From the NCBI RefSeq assembly GCF_004310665.1, contig NZ_SIXF01000028.1:1-64000 (forward strand): a stretch of DNA of 64,000 nucleotides, given 5' to 3'. The DNA is from Pedobacter kyonggii. GTDB taxonomy: Bacteria > Bacteroidota > Bacteroidia > Sphingobacteriales > Sphingobacteriaceae. The notes beneath the pieces were generated by a model. That model saw only the letters and a list, made by a program, of their open reading frames with translations, ran no database searches and was not told where the DNA came from. The translations under genes were made by a program, and so were the position numbers. Below are positions 41,491 through 50,615 of the stretch, piece by piece (position 1 is the stretch's first letter; every line of letters starts with the position of its first letter).

Positions 41491-44187
41491 ATGATAAAAA
41501 TCTACTTGAAAAGGCTTTGCTTTGCTTTTTTACTGGTAAATAGCTGTGTGGTGCTGGCGCAGGAAGTGCCAACGCCTAAATCGCATTTTGGTTTTGATAT
41601 CGGCGATGATTATCAACTGGCCAATTATACCCAAACAGAAGCTTACTTTAAAAAACTTGCGGCAAGTTCTAACCGCATTAAACTGGTTGATATTGGTAAA
41701 ACTGAAGAAGGCAGAAGTCAATACATGCTGATCGTTTCTTCACCAGAAAACCTCAAGAAATTAGACCGTTACAAGGAAATTTCGCAACAACTGGCACATG
41801 CAGAAATTACACCTGAGCAGGCAAAAGCATTAGCTCAGGAAGGTAAAGCAGTAGTTTGGATAGATGGTGGGCTACACGCCAACGAGGTGGTGGGGGCACA
41901 TCAGCTGATCGAAACTGCTTATGAGTTTGCCTCCAGAAAAGACCCTGAAACCATGCGTATTTTGGATAATGTAATCATTTTGTTTACTCATGCCAACCCT
42001 GATGGGCAAGAACTGGTGGGCAATTGGTATATGAGAGAGAAAGATCCTAAGAAAAGAACAACCTTAGGTTTGCCTGTTTTGTACGAAAAGTATGCAGGTC
42101 ATGATAACAACCGCGATTTCTTTATGTTAAACCTTAAAGAAACACAGAATATCGGTCGCCAGCTTTTTGTGGAATGGATTCCGCAGATTATGTATAACCA
42201 CCATCAGGCTGGCCCGGCAGGAACCGTTGTTGCGGGCCCGCCCTACCGCGATCCGTTCAATTATGTTTTTGACCCAACCTTGTTAACCAGTTTAGATGCC
42301 GTTGGCGCAGCCATGCATACCCGCATGAATGTAGAAAACAAACCAGGATATACCCAACGTGGAGGATCGGTTTTTTCTACCTGGTACAATGGAGGTTTAC
42401 GAACAACCACGTATTTTCATAACATGATCGGGCTATTAACCGAAATTATCGGGAACCCTACGCCCTCTGAAATTCCGCTGGTTCCTTCGAGATTATTACC
42501 GAATAGCGATTCACCAAACCCGGTTACCCCTAGGAAATGGTACTTTAAAAACTCGATAGACTATTCGGTATCGTTAAACTATGCCGTTTTAAACTATGCA
42601 CAGCGTTACCGTGACGAATTGTTGTACAACATTTACCAGATGGGCAGAAATTCTATTGAACGTGGTAAAAAAGATACCTGGTCTTTTTCTCCTAAAAAAA
42701 TTGAAGCCATTAATAATGCTGCAAAAATTGAAAAAAGTACAGCTGTGGGAGGTGGAGATGGCGATTTTGGACCAAGACGCCAGATCAGTATAAAAGCCTT
42801 TGATACGGTGATGAAGGCTCTGGCAAACAGAGATCCTCGTGGATACATCTTAAGCGCCGATCAGCCGGATTTTAATTCTGCGGTTAAATTTTTAAACGCT
42901 TTGATCAGAACGGGTATTGTTGTTCAAAAAGCAACTGCTTCATTTGCCGTTGCAGGGAAAAATTATCCTGCCGGAAGTTATGTCGTAAAAACCGATCAGG
43001 CTTTCCGTCCGCATGTTTTAGATATGTTCGAGCCGCAAGATCATCCAAATGATTTTAAATATGAAGGAGGTGCGCCAATTCCACCATACGATGCAGCTGG
43101 ATGGACATTAGCCTATTTAATGAATGTTAAATTTGATCGGATTCTCGACGATTTTTCAGGTCCGTTTGAGAAAAATCCTTACGGAGAACTATTAAAGCCA
43201 GATAATAAATTGCCTAACGGATCAAATTATGTGTTAAGTGCAGCACAAAATGATTCTTATACTGCAGTGAACGACCTTTTGAAAAATAAAATTGAAGTTT
43301 ACCGTTCGGTTGAAAATGGCGATTTTTATGTTTCGTCAGCAGGGAAATCAATTTTGGAAAAAGCAAACATCAAAATGAAAAGTGCTGCTGCACCAAAAGA
43401 TAAAATTAAAATCTCTGCCAGAAGAATTGCCCTCTGGGATATCTATGGAGGTTCTATGGCCTCAGGGTGGGTTCGTTTTTTAATGGAGCAATACCATTAT
43501 AACGCAACAGTAATTTATCCGCAGGATATAGATGCCGGGAACTTAAAATCTAAATACGATGTTATTATTTTTGTAGGCGGAGCTATACCGTCGGTGCAGG
43601 GCGGTGGATTTGGAAATAGATCTTTTGGGCCAAAGGCTGAAGAAATTCCTCAGGAATTTAGAAAACGTTTGGGTAGGATTACCGCAGATAAATCAATCCC
43701 TGAATTAAAGAAATTTTTGGAGGCAGGCGGCAATATTGTAACCATAGGCAGTAGTACCAATTTAGCTTATCATTTAAATCTTCCAGTTCGGAATGCAATG
43801 GTTGAAATTGTAAACGGAGAAGAAAAACGATTGCCTTCTGAAAAATATTATGTTCCGGGAAGTGTTTTAAATGTTGGTGTAGATACAGCTTTGCCAACAA
43901 CCTGGGGCATGGAAAAGGACGCTGATGTATATTTTGACAATAGCCCCGTTTTTAAGCTCACTGGCGATGCCATTGTGGCTGGAAAGATTAAACCTTTAAT
44001 GTGGTTCGAAAACGCCACCCCGCTGCGCAGCGGCTGGGCCTGGGGGCAGGCTTATCTGCAAGATGGTGTAACGGCTTTTGAAGCAAAGATCGGAAAGGGT
44101 AAATTGCTCGCCTTCGGACCAGAAATAGTTTTTAGAGCGCAAACGCACGGTACTTTTAAACTGATGTTTAACCAGTTGTACAAGTAA
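41491..44187 (+). CDS. secreted M14 family zinc carboxypeptidase
   Basis: An 898-residue exported metallopeptidase. After a signal peptide (LCFAFLLVNSCVVLAQ) the M14 domain covers about 35-400: WIDGGLHANEVVGAHQ holds the HxxE zinc pair (His129, Glu132), HANPDGQE follows the usual substrate-binding segment, and MYNHHQAGPAG (His237/238) gives the third ligand. GLLTEIIGNP probably contains the general-base Glu. The rest is a long C-terminal part of unknown function with a Rossmann-like stretch (ALWDIYGGSMASGWVRFLMEQYHYNATVIY ... YDVIIFVGGAIP) resembling glutamine-amidotransferase-like domains attached to some Bacteroidota M14 enzymes. Substrates are probably peptides or cell-wall fragments outside the cell. 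Confidence 0.86.
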   Translation: MIKIYLKRLCFAFLLVNSCVVLAQEVPTPKSHFGFDIGDDYQLANYTQTEAYFKKLAASSNRIKLVDIGKTEEGRSQYMLIVSSPENLKKLDRYKEISQQLAHAEITPEQAKALAQEGKAVVWIDGGLHANEVVGAHQLIETAYEFASRKDPETMRILDNVIILFTHANPDGQELVGNWYMREKDPKKRTTLGLPVLYEKYAGHDNNRDFFMLNLKETQNIGRQLFVEWIPQIMYNHHQAGPAGTVVAGPPYRDPFNYVFDPTLLTSLDAVGAAMHTRMNVENKPGYTQRGGSVFSTWYNGGLRTTTYFHNMIGLLTEIIGNPTPSEIPLVPSRLLPNSDSPNPVTPRKWYFKNSIDYSVSLNYAVLNYAQRYRDELLYNIYQMGRNSIERGKKDTWSFSPKKIEAINNAAKIEKSTAVGGGDGDFGPRRQISIKAFDTVMKALANRDPRGYILSADQPDFNSAVKFLNALIRTGIVVQKATASFAVAGKNYPAGSYVVKTDQAFRPHVLDMFEPQDHPNDFKYEGGAPIPPYDAAGWTLAYLMNVKFDRILDDFSGPFEKNPYGELLKPDNKLPNGSNYVLSAAQNDSYTAVNDLLKNKIEVYRSVENGDFYVSSAGKSILEKANIKMKSAAAPKDKIKISARRIALWDIYGGSMASGWVRFLMEQYHYNATVIYPQDIDAGNLKSKYDVIIFVGGAIPSVQGGGFGNRSFGPKAEEIPQEFRKRLGRITADKSIPELKKFLEAGGNIVTIGSSTNLAYHLNLPVRNAMVEIVNGEEKRLPSEKYYVPGSVLNVGVDTALPTTWGMEKDADVYFDNSPVFKLTGDAIVAGKIKPLMWFENATPLRSGWAWGQAYLQDGVTAFEAKIGKGKLLAFGPEIVFRAQTHGTFKLMFNQLYK

Positions 44188-44210
44188 GCCGATCTATAAT
44201 TACTCGAATT

Positions 44211-44300
44211 TGTCACGTTGAGCTTGTCGAAACGCTTAAAAACCCATTTATTTGTGTCCTTCGACAGGCTCTCCGTAGGAGTCCTTTGGACAGGATGACA
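44211..44300. repeat. intergenic dispersed repeat (TGTCACGTTGAGC...AGGATGACA)
   Basis: Arms TGTCACGTTGAGCTTGTCGAA and CCTTCGACAGGCTC...AGGATGACA pair imperfectly. The segment ctctccgtaggagtcctttggaca is present reversed and complemented in the copy at 14950-15071. It lies downstream of the M14 gene. Confidence 0.6.
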
Positions 44301-44394
44301 AATCTAATTAATATAGGAAGCCGCTATCCTAAAGGAAAGTGGCTTTTTACTTTGGCCTTACCATAGGCAAGTATAATCACCTTAATTTTGTGCT

Positions 44395-45111
44395 ATGAAA
44401 GTAGAAATCTGGTCGGACGTAATGTGTCCGTTTTGCTATATCGGAAAAAGACATTTTGAACAGGCGATAGAAAAATTACCTTTCAAAAATGAAATTGAGG
44501 TGGATTGGAAGAGCTATCAGCTCAACCCTGAGTATCACAATACCAATAACGAATCGGTGTACGATTACCTTTCGCGGAGTAAAGGGATGCCAATTGAGCA
44601 GGCTAAACAAATGACCAAGCAGGTTGTGGATATGGCTGCAAATGCTGGTTTGAAGATAGATTTTGATACGAATATTCCTGCCAATACCTTTAACGCGCAT
44701 CGTCTGATACATTTGGCGGCAAAACATAATCTTCAGGATTTAGCCGAAGAAAAACTGTTTGAAGCTCATTTTGTAAACAGCAAAAATATTGGTGAAACGA
44801 GTGTTTTGGTTGATCTCGCCCTAGAAATTGGTTTGGATAAAGATGAGGCCGAAGCGGTTTTACAAAGTGATCAATTTGCTGAAGCTGTCCGTTACGATAT
44901 TTATGAAAGTCAGAATTTAGGAATCCGTGGTGTACCTTATTTTGTAATGAACCGCAAGTATGGTGTTTCGGGTGCTCAGCCTGTTCAGGCATTTACCGAT
45001 GCGCTTACCCAAAGTTTTACCGAGTGGAAAGAGACCCAACCAAAAACAACGCTGACTTCATTAAATAAAAATGATGGTGCAGTTTGTGATGAAAATGGTT
45101 GTGAGATATAG
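44395..45111 (+). CDS. DsbA family oxidoreductase (FrnE-like)
   Basis: A 238-residue thioredoxin-fold protein of the FrnE/2-hydroxychromene-2-carboxylate isomerase group. The N-terminus VEIWSDVMCPFCYIGKRHFEQA has a CPFC redox pair (Cys11, Cys14). The inserted helical domain follows, and the fold returns with GIRGVPYFVMNRKYGVSGAQP, including the cis-Pro loop (GVPYF). No signal peptide is visible, so it is probably cytoplasmic. The tail AVCDENGCEI carries two more cysteines, unusual but seen in FrnE relatives. It could act as a disulfide isomerase or chaperone under oxidative stress. Confidence 0.85.
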   Translation: MKVEIWSDVMCPFCYIGKRHFEQAIEKLPFKNEIEVDWKSYQLNPEYHNTNNESVYDYLSRSKGMPIEQAKQMTKQVVDMAANAGLKIDFDTNIPANTFNAHRLIHLAAKHNLQDLAEEKLFEAHFVNSKNIGETSVLVDLALEIGLDKDEAEAVLQSDQFAEAVRYDIYESQNLGIRGVPYFVMNRKYGVSGAQPVQAFTDALTQSFTEWKETQPKTTLTSLNKNDGAVCDENGCEI

Positions 45112-45175
45112 ATTTGTTTCCCGCATATTACGCTGATCAATGCAGATTGATCTGCTGGATAATCATGACATTAAT

Positions 45176-45244
45176 CTTCCTGAACTTGTTTCGGGATCCA
45201 TTTAGAGAACCTATTTCGGTTAGATCCAAAACAAGTTCAGGAAG
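45176..45244. repeat. intergenic dispersed repeat (CTTCCTGAACTTGTTT...AAACAAGTTCAGGAAG)
   Basis: Arms CTTCCTGAACTTGTTTcGG (from 45176) and AAACAAGTTCAGGAAG (ending 45244) are perfect over 16 bp, with a second GGATC/GATCC inversion inside. It lies between the convergent DsbA-like and DUF3820 genes. Confidence 0.7.
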
Positions 45245-45287
45245 ACGATCGCAGTTATTAGATGACCGATTTACCTCTCAAACTTAA

Positions 45288-45509
45288 TTAGCGGTGTTGA
45301 TTCTTCAATGGCGTTAACAGATATTCTAAACCATTTACCCGGATCTCGAACATGGTAGCCATTAAATCGCCCAATTTCCCTTTCGGGAAGCCTTTATCCT
45401 TATACCAAAGCAAATAACTTTCGGGGATATTGCAGATCAGATAACCTTTATATTTTCCGTAAGGCATTTGCATTTTCACTAAATCGAGTAATAAGGTTGG
45501 ATCTAACAT
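45288..45509 (-). CDS. DUF3820 family protein
   Basis: A 73-residue protein: MLDPTLLLDLVKMQMPYGKYKGYLICNIPESYLLWYKDKGFPKGKLGDLMATMFEIRVNGLEYLL. The MPYGKYKG and PESYLLWYKDKGFP words are the DUF3820 signature; the family has been called a putative quorum-sensing-regulated virulence factor, and I recall a link to exonuclease-like proteins, both weak. Its ATG begins on the base after the stop of the DUF4143 ATPase gene, so it is almost certainly translated with it. Confidence 0.82.
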   Translation of the reverse strand: MLDPTLLLDLVKMQMPYGKYKGYLICNIPESYLLWYKDKGFPKGKLGDLMATMFEIRVNGLEYLLTPLKNQHR

Positions 45510-46646
45510 TTATAATATAAAGTCTAAATAATTCTCTTTGTTAATTACAGAAAATGAGGCTTCCGGGTAATTTTTGGCAAAAAAAACGGGTATTTTCTTT
45601 TTATGATTTCCCCATTTAAAATCAGCAGCTAAAATCTCTCCGTTTTTTACTTCTATGAGGTCAATTTCCTGTTGATCGTACGTTCTCCAAAAGTAGTAGG
45701 TGGCATTTTGCTGTTCATATTGCATTTTTTTGATGCGCTCACTAAAACAATAATTTTCCCATAAAAGTCCCTGATCATTCCGCAAGGCTAAAAGTCTAAA
45801 ATCATTAATGATCGCATTTCGGATCCCATTATCGTAAAAATACCATTTCGATGACTTTGTAATCTCTTTGCGTAGATTATTACTGTATCCACCAATTTTA
45901 TAAATGATAAAAACCTTTGAAAGTAAATCGAGATAACGATCTACAGTATTTTTACTAATACCCAAAGTACGCGAAATTTCATCCATAGAAACTTCTGAAC
46001 CTACTTGGTAGGCGATAAGTTTTAGTAATTCAAGTAATTTTGTGCTGTTCTGAATGTTTTCGTACATCAGAATATCTTTTAACAGGTATGATTTTACCAG
46101 CTCTGTTAAATATTGTGCCTTTTCAGTCAAAGAACTTAAATGGAATAACTCTGGGTATGAACCAAAAATTAACCGTTCTTCGAGGTTCTGAGCGGTTTGT
46201 AAAGCATTTTCCTGCTTATCCAATTCAACCTGTGCTATAGGATAAAGATAATAGGTTAAACTTCTTCCCGTTAATGGTTCTCCTGTTTGATTCGAAAGAT
46301 CAAAAGTAGACGATCCGCTTGCTATTATTGTCAGTTCTTCGAAGGTATCGATCAGTAACTTCAGTATTTTTCCAATTTCAGGTATAACCTGAGCCTCATC
46401 AATAATGAGTAATTTGGCATTTCCCAATACTCTTTTGTAATTGGCTGCAGTTCGTGTAGATAGCAGTATTTGTACATCCTGATCTTCTCCATTTAAAGAA
46501 AGATAATCGAATTTGGCATCTTTGATGATGTTTTCTACCAACCATGTTTTCCCTACTCTCCTAGTACCAAAAATTAAGATTACTTTATTTTTCCTAATCT
46601 TGTCAAGGATAATCGGTTGTAAAGATCTAATAATTTGACTTTCCAT
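45510..46646 (-). CDS. AAA ATPase with DUF4143 C-terminal domain
   Basis: A 378-residue ATP-binding protein. Walker A is IFGTRRVGKTWLVEN (about 25-40), Walker B KLLIIDEAQVIPEIG, and sensor-like IIASGSSTFDL precedes LTGRSLTYYLYPIA. The C-terminal half has a winged-helix-like segment (EVSMDEISRTLGISKNTVDRYLDLLSKVFIIYKI) and the DUF4143 nuclease-like part (WYFYDNGIRNAI, then YYFWRTYDQQEIDLIEVKNGEILAADFKW), whose E...EVK pattern recalls PD-(D/E)xK enzymes. The family is very common and variably present in genomes; its biological role is not settled. The leader carries the nested hairpins at 46665-46734. Confidence 0.82.
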   Translation of the reverse strand: MESQIIRSLQPIILDKIRKNKVILIFGTRRVGKTWLVENIIKDAKFDYLSLNGEDQDVQILLSTRTAANYKRVLGNAKLLIIDEAQVIPEIGKILKLLIDTFEELTIIASGSSTFDLSNQTGEPLTGRSLTYYLYPIAQVELDKQENALQTAQNLEERLIFGSYPELFHLSSLTEKAQYLTELVKSYLLKDILMYENIQNSTKLLELLKLIAYQVGSEVSMDEISRTLGISKNTVDRYLDLLSKVFIIYKIGGYSNNLRKEITKSSKWYFYDNGIRNAIINDFRLLALRNDQGLLWENYCFSERIKKMQYEQQNATYYFWRTYDQQEIDLIEVKNGEILAADFKWGNHKKKIPVFFAKNYPEASFSVINKENYLDFIL

Positions 46647-46664
46647 TTAACCAAATATAGTAAA

Positions 46665-46734
46665 AACGTTAATTCAGTCAATGGGCTGACTCAATTAACG
46701 TTAATTCAGTCAACGAACAGACTGAATTAACGTT
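46665..46734. repeat. two overlapping tandem hairpins after mfd
   Basis: The word AACGTTAATTCAGTCAA occurs at 46665-46681 and 46697-46713. Its complement GACTSAATTAACGTT occurs at 46688-46702 (one mismatch) and 46720-46734 (perfect). This gives two 15-bp hairpins that share six bases, so the two can exclude each other, plus a long-range option pairing the outermost arms. The T-tract side faces mfd. It ends the mfd gene (stop 46736) and forms the leader of the DUF4143 ATPase gene, so it could act as terminator or attenuator. Confidence 0.65.
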
Positions 46735-46735
46735 T

Positions 46736-49700
46736 TTAATCAATAAGCTCTAAAGTTTGAATGGCTTCTTCAACAGTACTTATGTTGTCGAAAGCGATCC
46801 TTAAAGTGTTTTTTACTTCTTTTAGATTACACATACGCGGATGGTTCTGTGCAAAAGTTAAAATCTTGGTAAAGGTATTCGAATCGAAATAAGCAGATTG
46901 TTTATCGCTTAAGAAATACCCGCGCAAACTATTTTTCTTAAAGCTAATTTTCTCGAAACCCAATTTCTTGCCCAGCCACTGCAAGCGCACCACACTTAAC
47001 ATCGTTTTTACCTGTGGCGGAACTGGTCCGAAACGATCTGCCAAATGTTTTTCAAAAATAGCAAGCTCGGCTTCGTTATCGAGTTTCGAAAGTTCTGTAT
47101 ATAAATTGTATCGCTCGGTAATATTGGTAATGTATGCATCAGGAATGTATAATTCAAGATCGGTATCTACCTGTGTAAAGCCAACAAACGGACGGGCAGG
47201 TTCATTTTCGAATAAGCCTTTAAACTCTGCTTCTTTTAGTTCTTGAATGGCTTCATCTAATATTTTATGATACATCTCAAAGCCGATTTCGGCAATGAAA
47301 CCGCTCTGCTCTGCACCTAGTAAATTTCCGCTTCCTCGGATATCCAAATCGCGCATCGCTACGTTAAAGCCACTGCCCAAGTCAGAAAATTCTTCAATAG
47401 CACTTAAACGCTTCCTGGCTTCAGAAGTTAAAGTAGATAATGGAGGCGAAAGCAAATAACAGAAAGCTTTTTTGTTACTCCTACCTACCCGACCACGCAT
47501 CTGGTGCAGATCGCTCAAACCAAACATATGCGCATGGTTAATGATAATGGTATTGGCATTCGGAATATCTAAACCTGCTTCGATAATTGTTGTGGCCACC
47601 AAAACATCTTTTTCACCATTGATAAAATCGAGCATTACATCTTCCAATTGGTCGCCGTCTAACTGCCCGTGCGCAATACCAATTCTTGCTTTTGGAACCA
47701 GTTTCTGAATTAGTCCACCCAGTTGCATCAGGTCGTTTACCCGGTTATGGATAAAGAAAACCTGGCCGCCACGGTCTAATTCGAACTGAACAGCTTCCTG
47801 AATCAACTTATCGTTAAAAACATGTAATTCGGTGCTAACCGGTTGGCGATTTGGCGGCGGGGTGCTGATAATGGATAAATCCCTTGCGCCCATTAAAGAG
47901 AAATGCAAGGTTCTTGGAATCGGAGTTGCCGTAAGTGTTAAAGTATCAACATTTACTCTAACTGCTTTCAGCCTTTCTTTTGCGGTAACACCAAACTTCT
48001 GCTCTTCATCAATAATCATGATGCCGAGATCCTTAAATTTCACATCCTTGCTCAGCAAACGGTGCGTACCGATTAAGATGTCAACTTTACCTGCAGCTGC
48101 TTCGGCTAATGTGTCCTTAATCTGTTTACTGGTTTTAAAGCGATTAATATAATCTACCGTAACCGGAAAATCTTTTAAACGCGAAGAAAAAGTTTTGAAA
48201 TGCTGTAAGGCCAAAATGGTTGTAGGCACTAATATGGCTGCCTGTTTGCCTTCTGCTACCGCTTTAAATGCTGCACGTACTGCAATCTCTGTTTTGCCGA
48301 AGCCCACATCACCACACACCAAGCGGTCCATTGGATGTGGTGATTCCATATCCTTTTTCACGTCTTGGGTCGCCTTTAACTGATCGGGCGTGTCTTCGTA
48401 AATAAAAGAAGCCTCCAATTCCGTTTGTAAATAGCTATCTGGTGAAAATGCCGTTCCGGCCTGGGTTTTGCGCAAAGCATAAAGCTTGATCAAGTCCCGG
48501 GCGATATCTTTAACTTTTTTTTTAGTAGTTTTTTTTAGCTTGTCCCAGGCATCTGTACCCAGCTTGTTCATCTTGGGTACTCCGCTTTCTTTGCCACTGT
48601 ATTTGGCGATGCGGTTTAACGAGTTGATGTTTACATAAAGCAGGTCGTTATCTGCATAAATTAAACGGATCATCTCCTGGGTTTTGCCATTTACTTCAAC
48701 CTTTTCGAGTCCGGCATATTTGCCGATGCCATGATCGATGTGTGTAACATAATCGCCGGATTTTAGTTCTCGAAGATCTTTTAAGGTAATGGCCTGGCTT
48801 TTCTGATAACCTTTTTTAAGCTTGTATTTATAGTATCGGTCGAAAATCTGGTGATCGGTATAAAATGCCGTCTGGATCTGCAGATCTATAAAACCCTCGC
48901 GCAGCATGCTATTAATTGGCGTAAACTTGGCCGTTTTATCAATATCCTCTAAAATGGCATATAAACGCTCGATCTGTTTCGGCGAATCGGTAAAAATAAA
49001 ATTAACAATGCCCGCTTTTTCATTTTCCTTAAGGTTGTGAATGAGTAGGTTGAAATCTTTATTGAATGAAGGTTGTGGCTTGGTTTCAAACTCAAAACGG
49101 TTATCTGTTTTATAAAAGAACTGTTTTCCGAATTCTATCAAGGGAAAATCTTGAAGATGATCGCCCAATAACTTTTCATCGGTAAAGGCGAATTTTGGAT
49201 CAATCCATTCGGGATTTTGGTTTTTATCTGCCACTGGTAGTGCTTTCCACAACTCAACAGCTTTTTTAAACCCAGCTTTAATAATGTCGAGCGTGAATTC
49301 TACATCCTTAAACCAAAGTTGTGTATCCTGATCAATATAATCAAGGATACTGATATTGCTTTCGGTTAAGAACTTCGCCTGAACATTCGGTACAATGGTT
49401 AACGATTTAACGTCTTCTACCGACAATTGGCTTTCAATTTCAAAACTTCTGATGCTTTCTACCTCATCGCCAAAGAATTCGATGCGGTAAGGCAAATCAG
49501 ATGAGAAAGAAAATATATCTACAATACCACCGCGGATGGAAAACTGCCCAGGTTCGTAAACAAAATCCCTTCTGTCGAAATCGTAGTCAATTAAAAATTC
49601 GTTGATAAAATCGATGCCCAATTTGGCGCCTAAACTAATTTCTAAAGTGTTTTTTTCTAAAGCAGAGCGGTCAATAACCTTTTCGGCTATGGCTTCGGGA

Positions 49701-50074
49701 TAAGAAACCACAATTTTGCCATATTCCGAATCGTGGTTCAATTCGTTCAAAACCTCTGCACGGGCCAAAACATTTGCTGTATCTACCTGTGTAAAATCGA
49801 ATGATTTTCGGTAAGAAGAAGGGAACAATAAAACCTGTTTATCCAGCACGCTTTCAAGGTCAGACTGAAAATAAGCAGCCTCTTCCCGGTCTGGCAAAAC
49901 GAACAGTATGGGTTTATGTAATATAAAGTAAGAAGACAGGGCAACAATAGCATCGGCCGAACCCACCAATCCCTTTAATTGTATTTTTGGGTTTTTGATG
50001 CCGTTCAACGCTTTGGTAAATTGGCTTACCCGGTCGTCGGTTTTGTATCTGTTTATTAAATCGCGAATGTTCAA
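46736..50074 (-). CDS. mfd: transcription-repair coupling factor
   Basis: A 1112-residue ATP-dependent translocase that removes stalled RNA polymerase and recruits UvrA. In order: UvrB-like N-terminal modules, the CarD-like RNA-polymerase-interaction domain (LKSGDYVTHIDHGIGKYAGLEKVEV), the RecG-like motor with GDVGFGKTEIAVRAAFKA, IMIIDEEQKFGV, TLTATPIPRTLHFSLMG and QMRGRVGRSNKKAFCYL, and the C-terminal TRCF domain (LELYIPDAYI). The start is TTG at 50074 (MNIRDLINRYKT): an in-frame stop lies six codons upstream with no ATG or GTG between. A TATTTTTG -7-like element lies four bases before this TTG, so the transcript may be almost leaderless. Confidence 0.95.
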   Translation of the reverse strand: MNIRDLINRYKTDDRVSQFTKALNGIKNPKIQLKGLVGSADAIVALSSYFILHKPILFVLPDREEAAYFQSDLESVLDKQVLLFPSSYRKSFDFTQVDTANVLARAEVLNELNHDSEYGKIVVSYPEAIAEKVIDRSALEKNTLEISLGAKLGIDFINEFLIDYDFDRRDFVYEPGQFSIRGGIVDIFSFSSDLPYRIEFFGDEVESIRSFEIESQLSVEDVKSLTIVPNVQAKFLTESNISILDYIDQDTQLWFKDVEFTLDIIKAGFKKAVELWKALPVADKNQNPEWIDPKFAFTDEKLLGDHLQDFPLIEFGKQFFYKTDNRFEFETKPQPSFNKDFNLLIHNLKENEKAGIVNFIFTDSPKQIERLYAILEDIDKTAKFTPINSMLREGFIDLQIQTAFYTDHQIFDRYYKYKLKKGYQKSQAITLKDLRELKSGDYVTHIDHGIGKYAGLEKVEVNGKTQEMIRLIYADNDLLYVNINSLNRIAKYSGKESGVPKMNKLGTDAWDKLKKTTKKKVKDIARDLIKLYALRKTQAGTAFSPDSYLQTELEASFIYEDTPDQLKATQDVKKDMESPHPMDRLVCGDVGFGKTEIAVRAAFKAVAEGKQAAILVPTTILALQHFKTFSSRLKDFPVTVDYINRFKTSKQIKDTLAEAAAGKVDILIGTHRLLSKDVKFKDLGIMIIDEEQKFGVTAKERLKAVRVNVDTLTLTATPIPRTLHFSLMGARDLSIISTPPPNRQPVSTELHVFNDKLIQEAVQFELDRGGQVFFIHNRVNDLMQLGGLIQKLVPKARIGIAHGQLDGDQLEDVMLDFINGEKDVLVATTIIEAGLDIPNANTIIINHAHMFGLSDLHQMRGRVGRSNKKAFCYLLSPPLSTLTSEARKRLSAIEEFSDLGSGFNVAMRDLDIRGSGNLLGAEQSGFIAEIGFEMYHKILDEAIQELKEAEFKGLFENEPARPFVGFTQVDTDLELYIPDAYITNITERYNLYTELSKLDNEAELAIFEKHLADRFGPVPPQVKTMLSVVRLQWLGKKLGFEKISFKKNSLRGYFLSDKQSAYFDSNTFTKILTFAQNHPRMCNLKEVKNTLRIAFDNISTVEEAIQTLELID

Positions 50075-50078
50075 GGCA

Positions 50079-50086
50079 CAAAAATA
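50079..50086 (-). promoter_or_regulatory. possible mfd -7 element next to the TTG start
   Basis: TATTTTTG on the minus strand, ending four bases before the mfd TTG start codon. A TTG 24 nt further upstream is the only -33 candidate. If real, transcription would begin at or within a few bases of the start codon. Confidence 0.35.
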
Positions 50087-50304
50087 AGCTTATCTTTTAA
50101 TATTAACCTGCAATTTGTGTAAAGGTTTTTTTAACTATTTTTGGCTGGTTGCGATGTGAAAATTAAATTGAGGAAAGAAACGAGATCTTATTCTTAGATT
50201 CCATTACTCGTTTTGTCGAAATATATCCCCCTTTCGTCGATTAGGGGCAAATTGATGTAACAAAGGTGGTGCTATGACCTCTAAATTATATAAAAAGTGA
50301 AACA

Positions 50305-50610
50305 ATGAAGTACATTAAAAGCTTTCCACTGGAACTTTTTTTCTGGGTAGCAGCTTTAGTATTACTGGCAACAACAACGAATGGCCACGAGCATCACTTC
50401 ACACTTTGTCCACTAGCCAATTTAGGTTTTGAGGATTGGTGTCCGGGATGTGGTATAGGCAGGTCAATCAGTCATATTTTACATGGCGAATTTACCGAAA
50501 GCTTTTCCGAACATTGGTTTGGGTTTCCAGCACTTTTGATTATAGTTTATAGAATTTACACATTGATAAAAAACAAAAATAAGTTTAAAATTTCAACTAC
50601 AAATACATAG
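50305..50610 (+). CDS. DUF2752 family membrane protein
   Basis: A 101-residue protein with two membrane helices (ELFFWVAALVLLATTT and FGFPALLIIVYRIYTLI) around the DUF2752 signature HHFTLCPLANLGFEDWCPGCGIGRSISHILHGEF. The CP..N.G...WCPGCG motif is characteristic; the cysteines may bind metal or form a disulfide. Function unknown. It is followed after 5 nt by a TM2 protein, so the two are co-transcribed; the pair looks like a small membrane-protein cassette, a combination I recall from other Bacteroidota. Confidence 0.85.
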   Translation: MKYIKSFPLELFFWVAALVLLATTTNGHEHHFTLCPLANLGFEDWCPGCGIGRSISHILHGEFTESFSEHWFGFPALLIIVYRIYTLIKNKNKFKISTTNT

Positions 50611-50615
50611 AAACC

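Noticed and set aside
45510-46646. DUF4143 ATPase plus DUF3820 as a toxin-antitoxin or defence system
   Set aside because: Nothing in the small partner resembles a toxin or antitoxin, and the ATPase family is too broad to support a defence claim.
46665-46734. Repeated AACGTTAATTCAGTC words considered as a CRISPR fragment or recombination site array
   Set aside because: There are only two copies in each orientation, spaced as hairpin arms with no spacer-like unique segments and no cas genes or integrase nearby.
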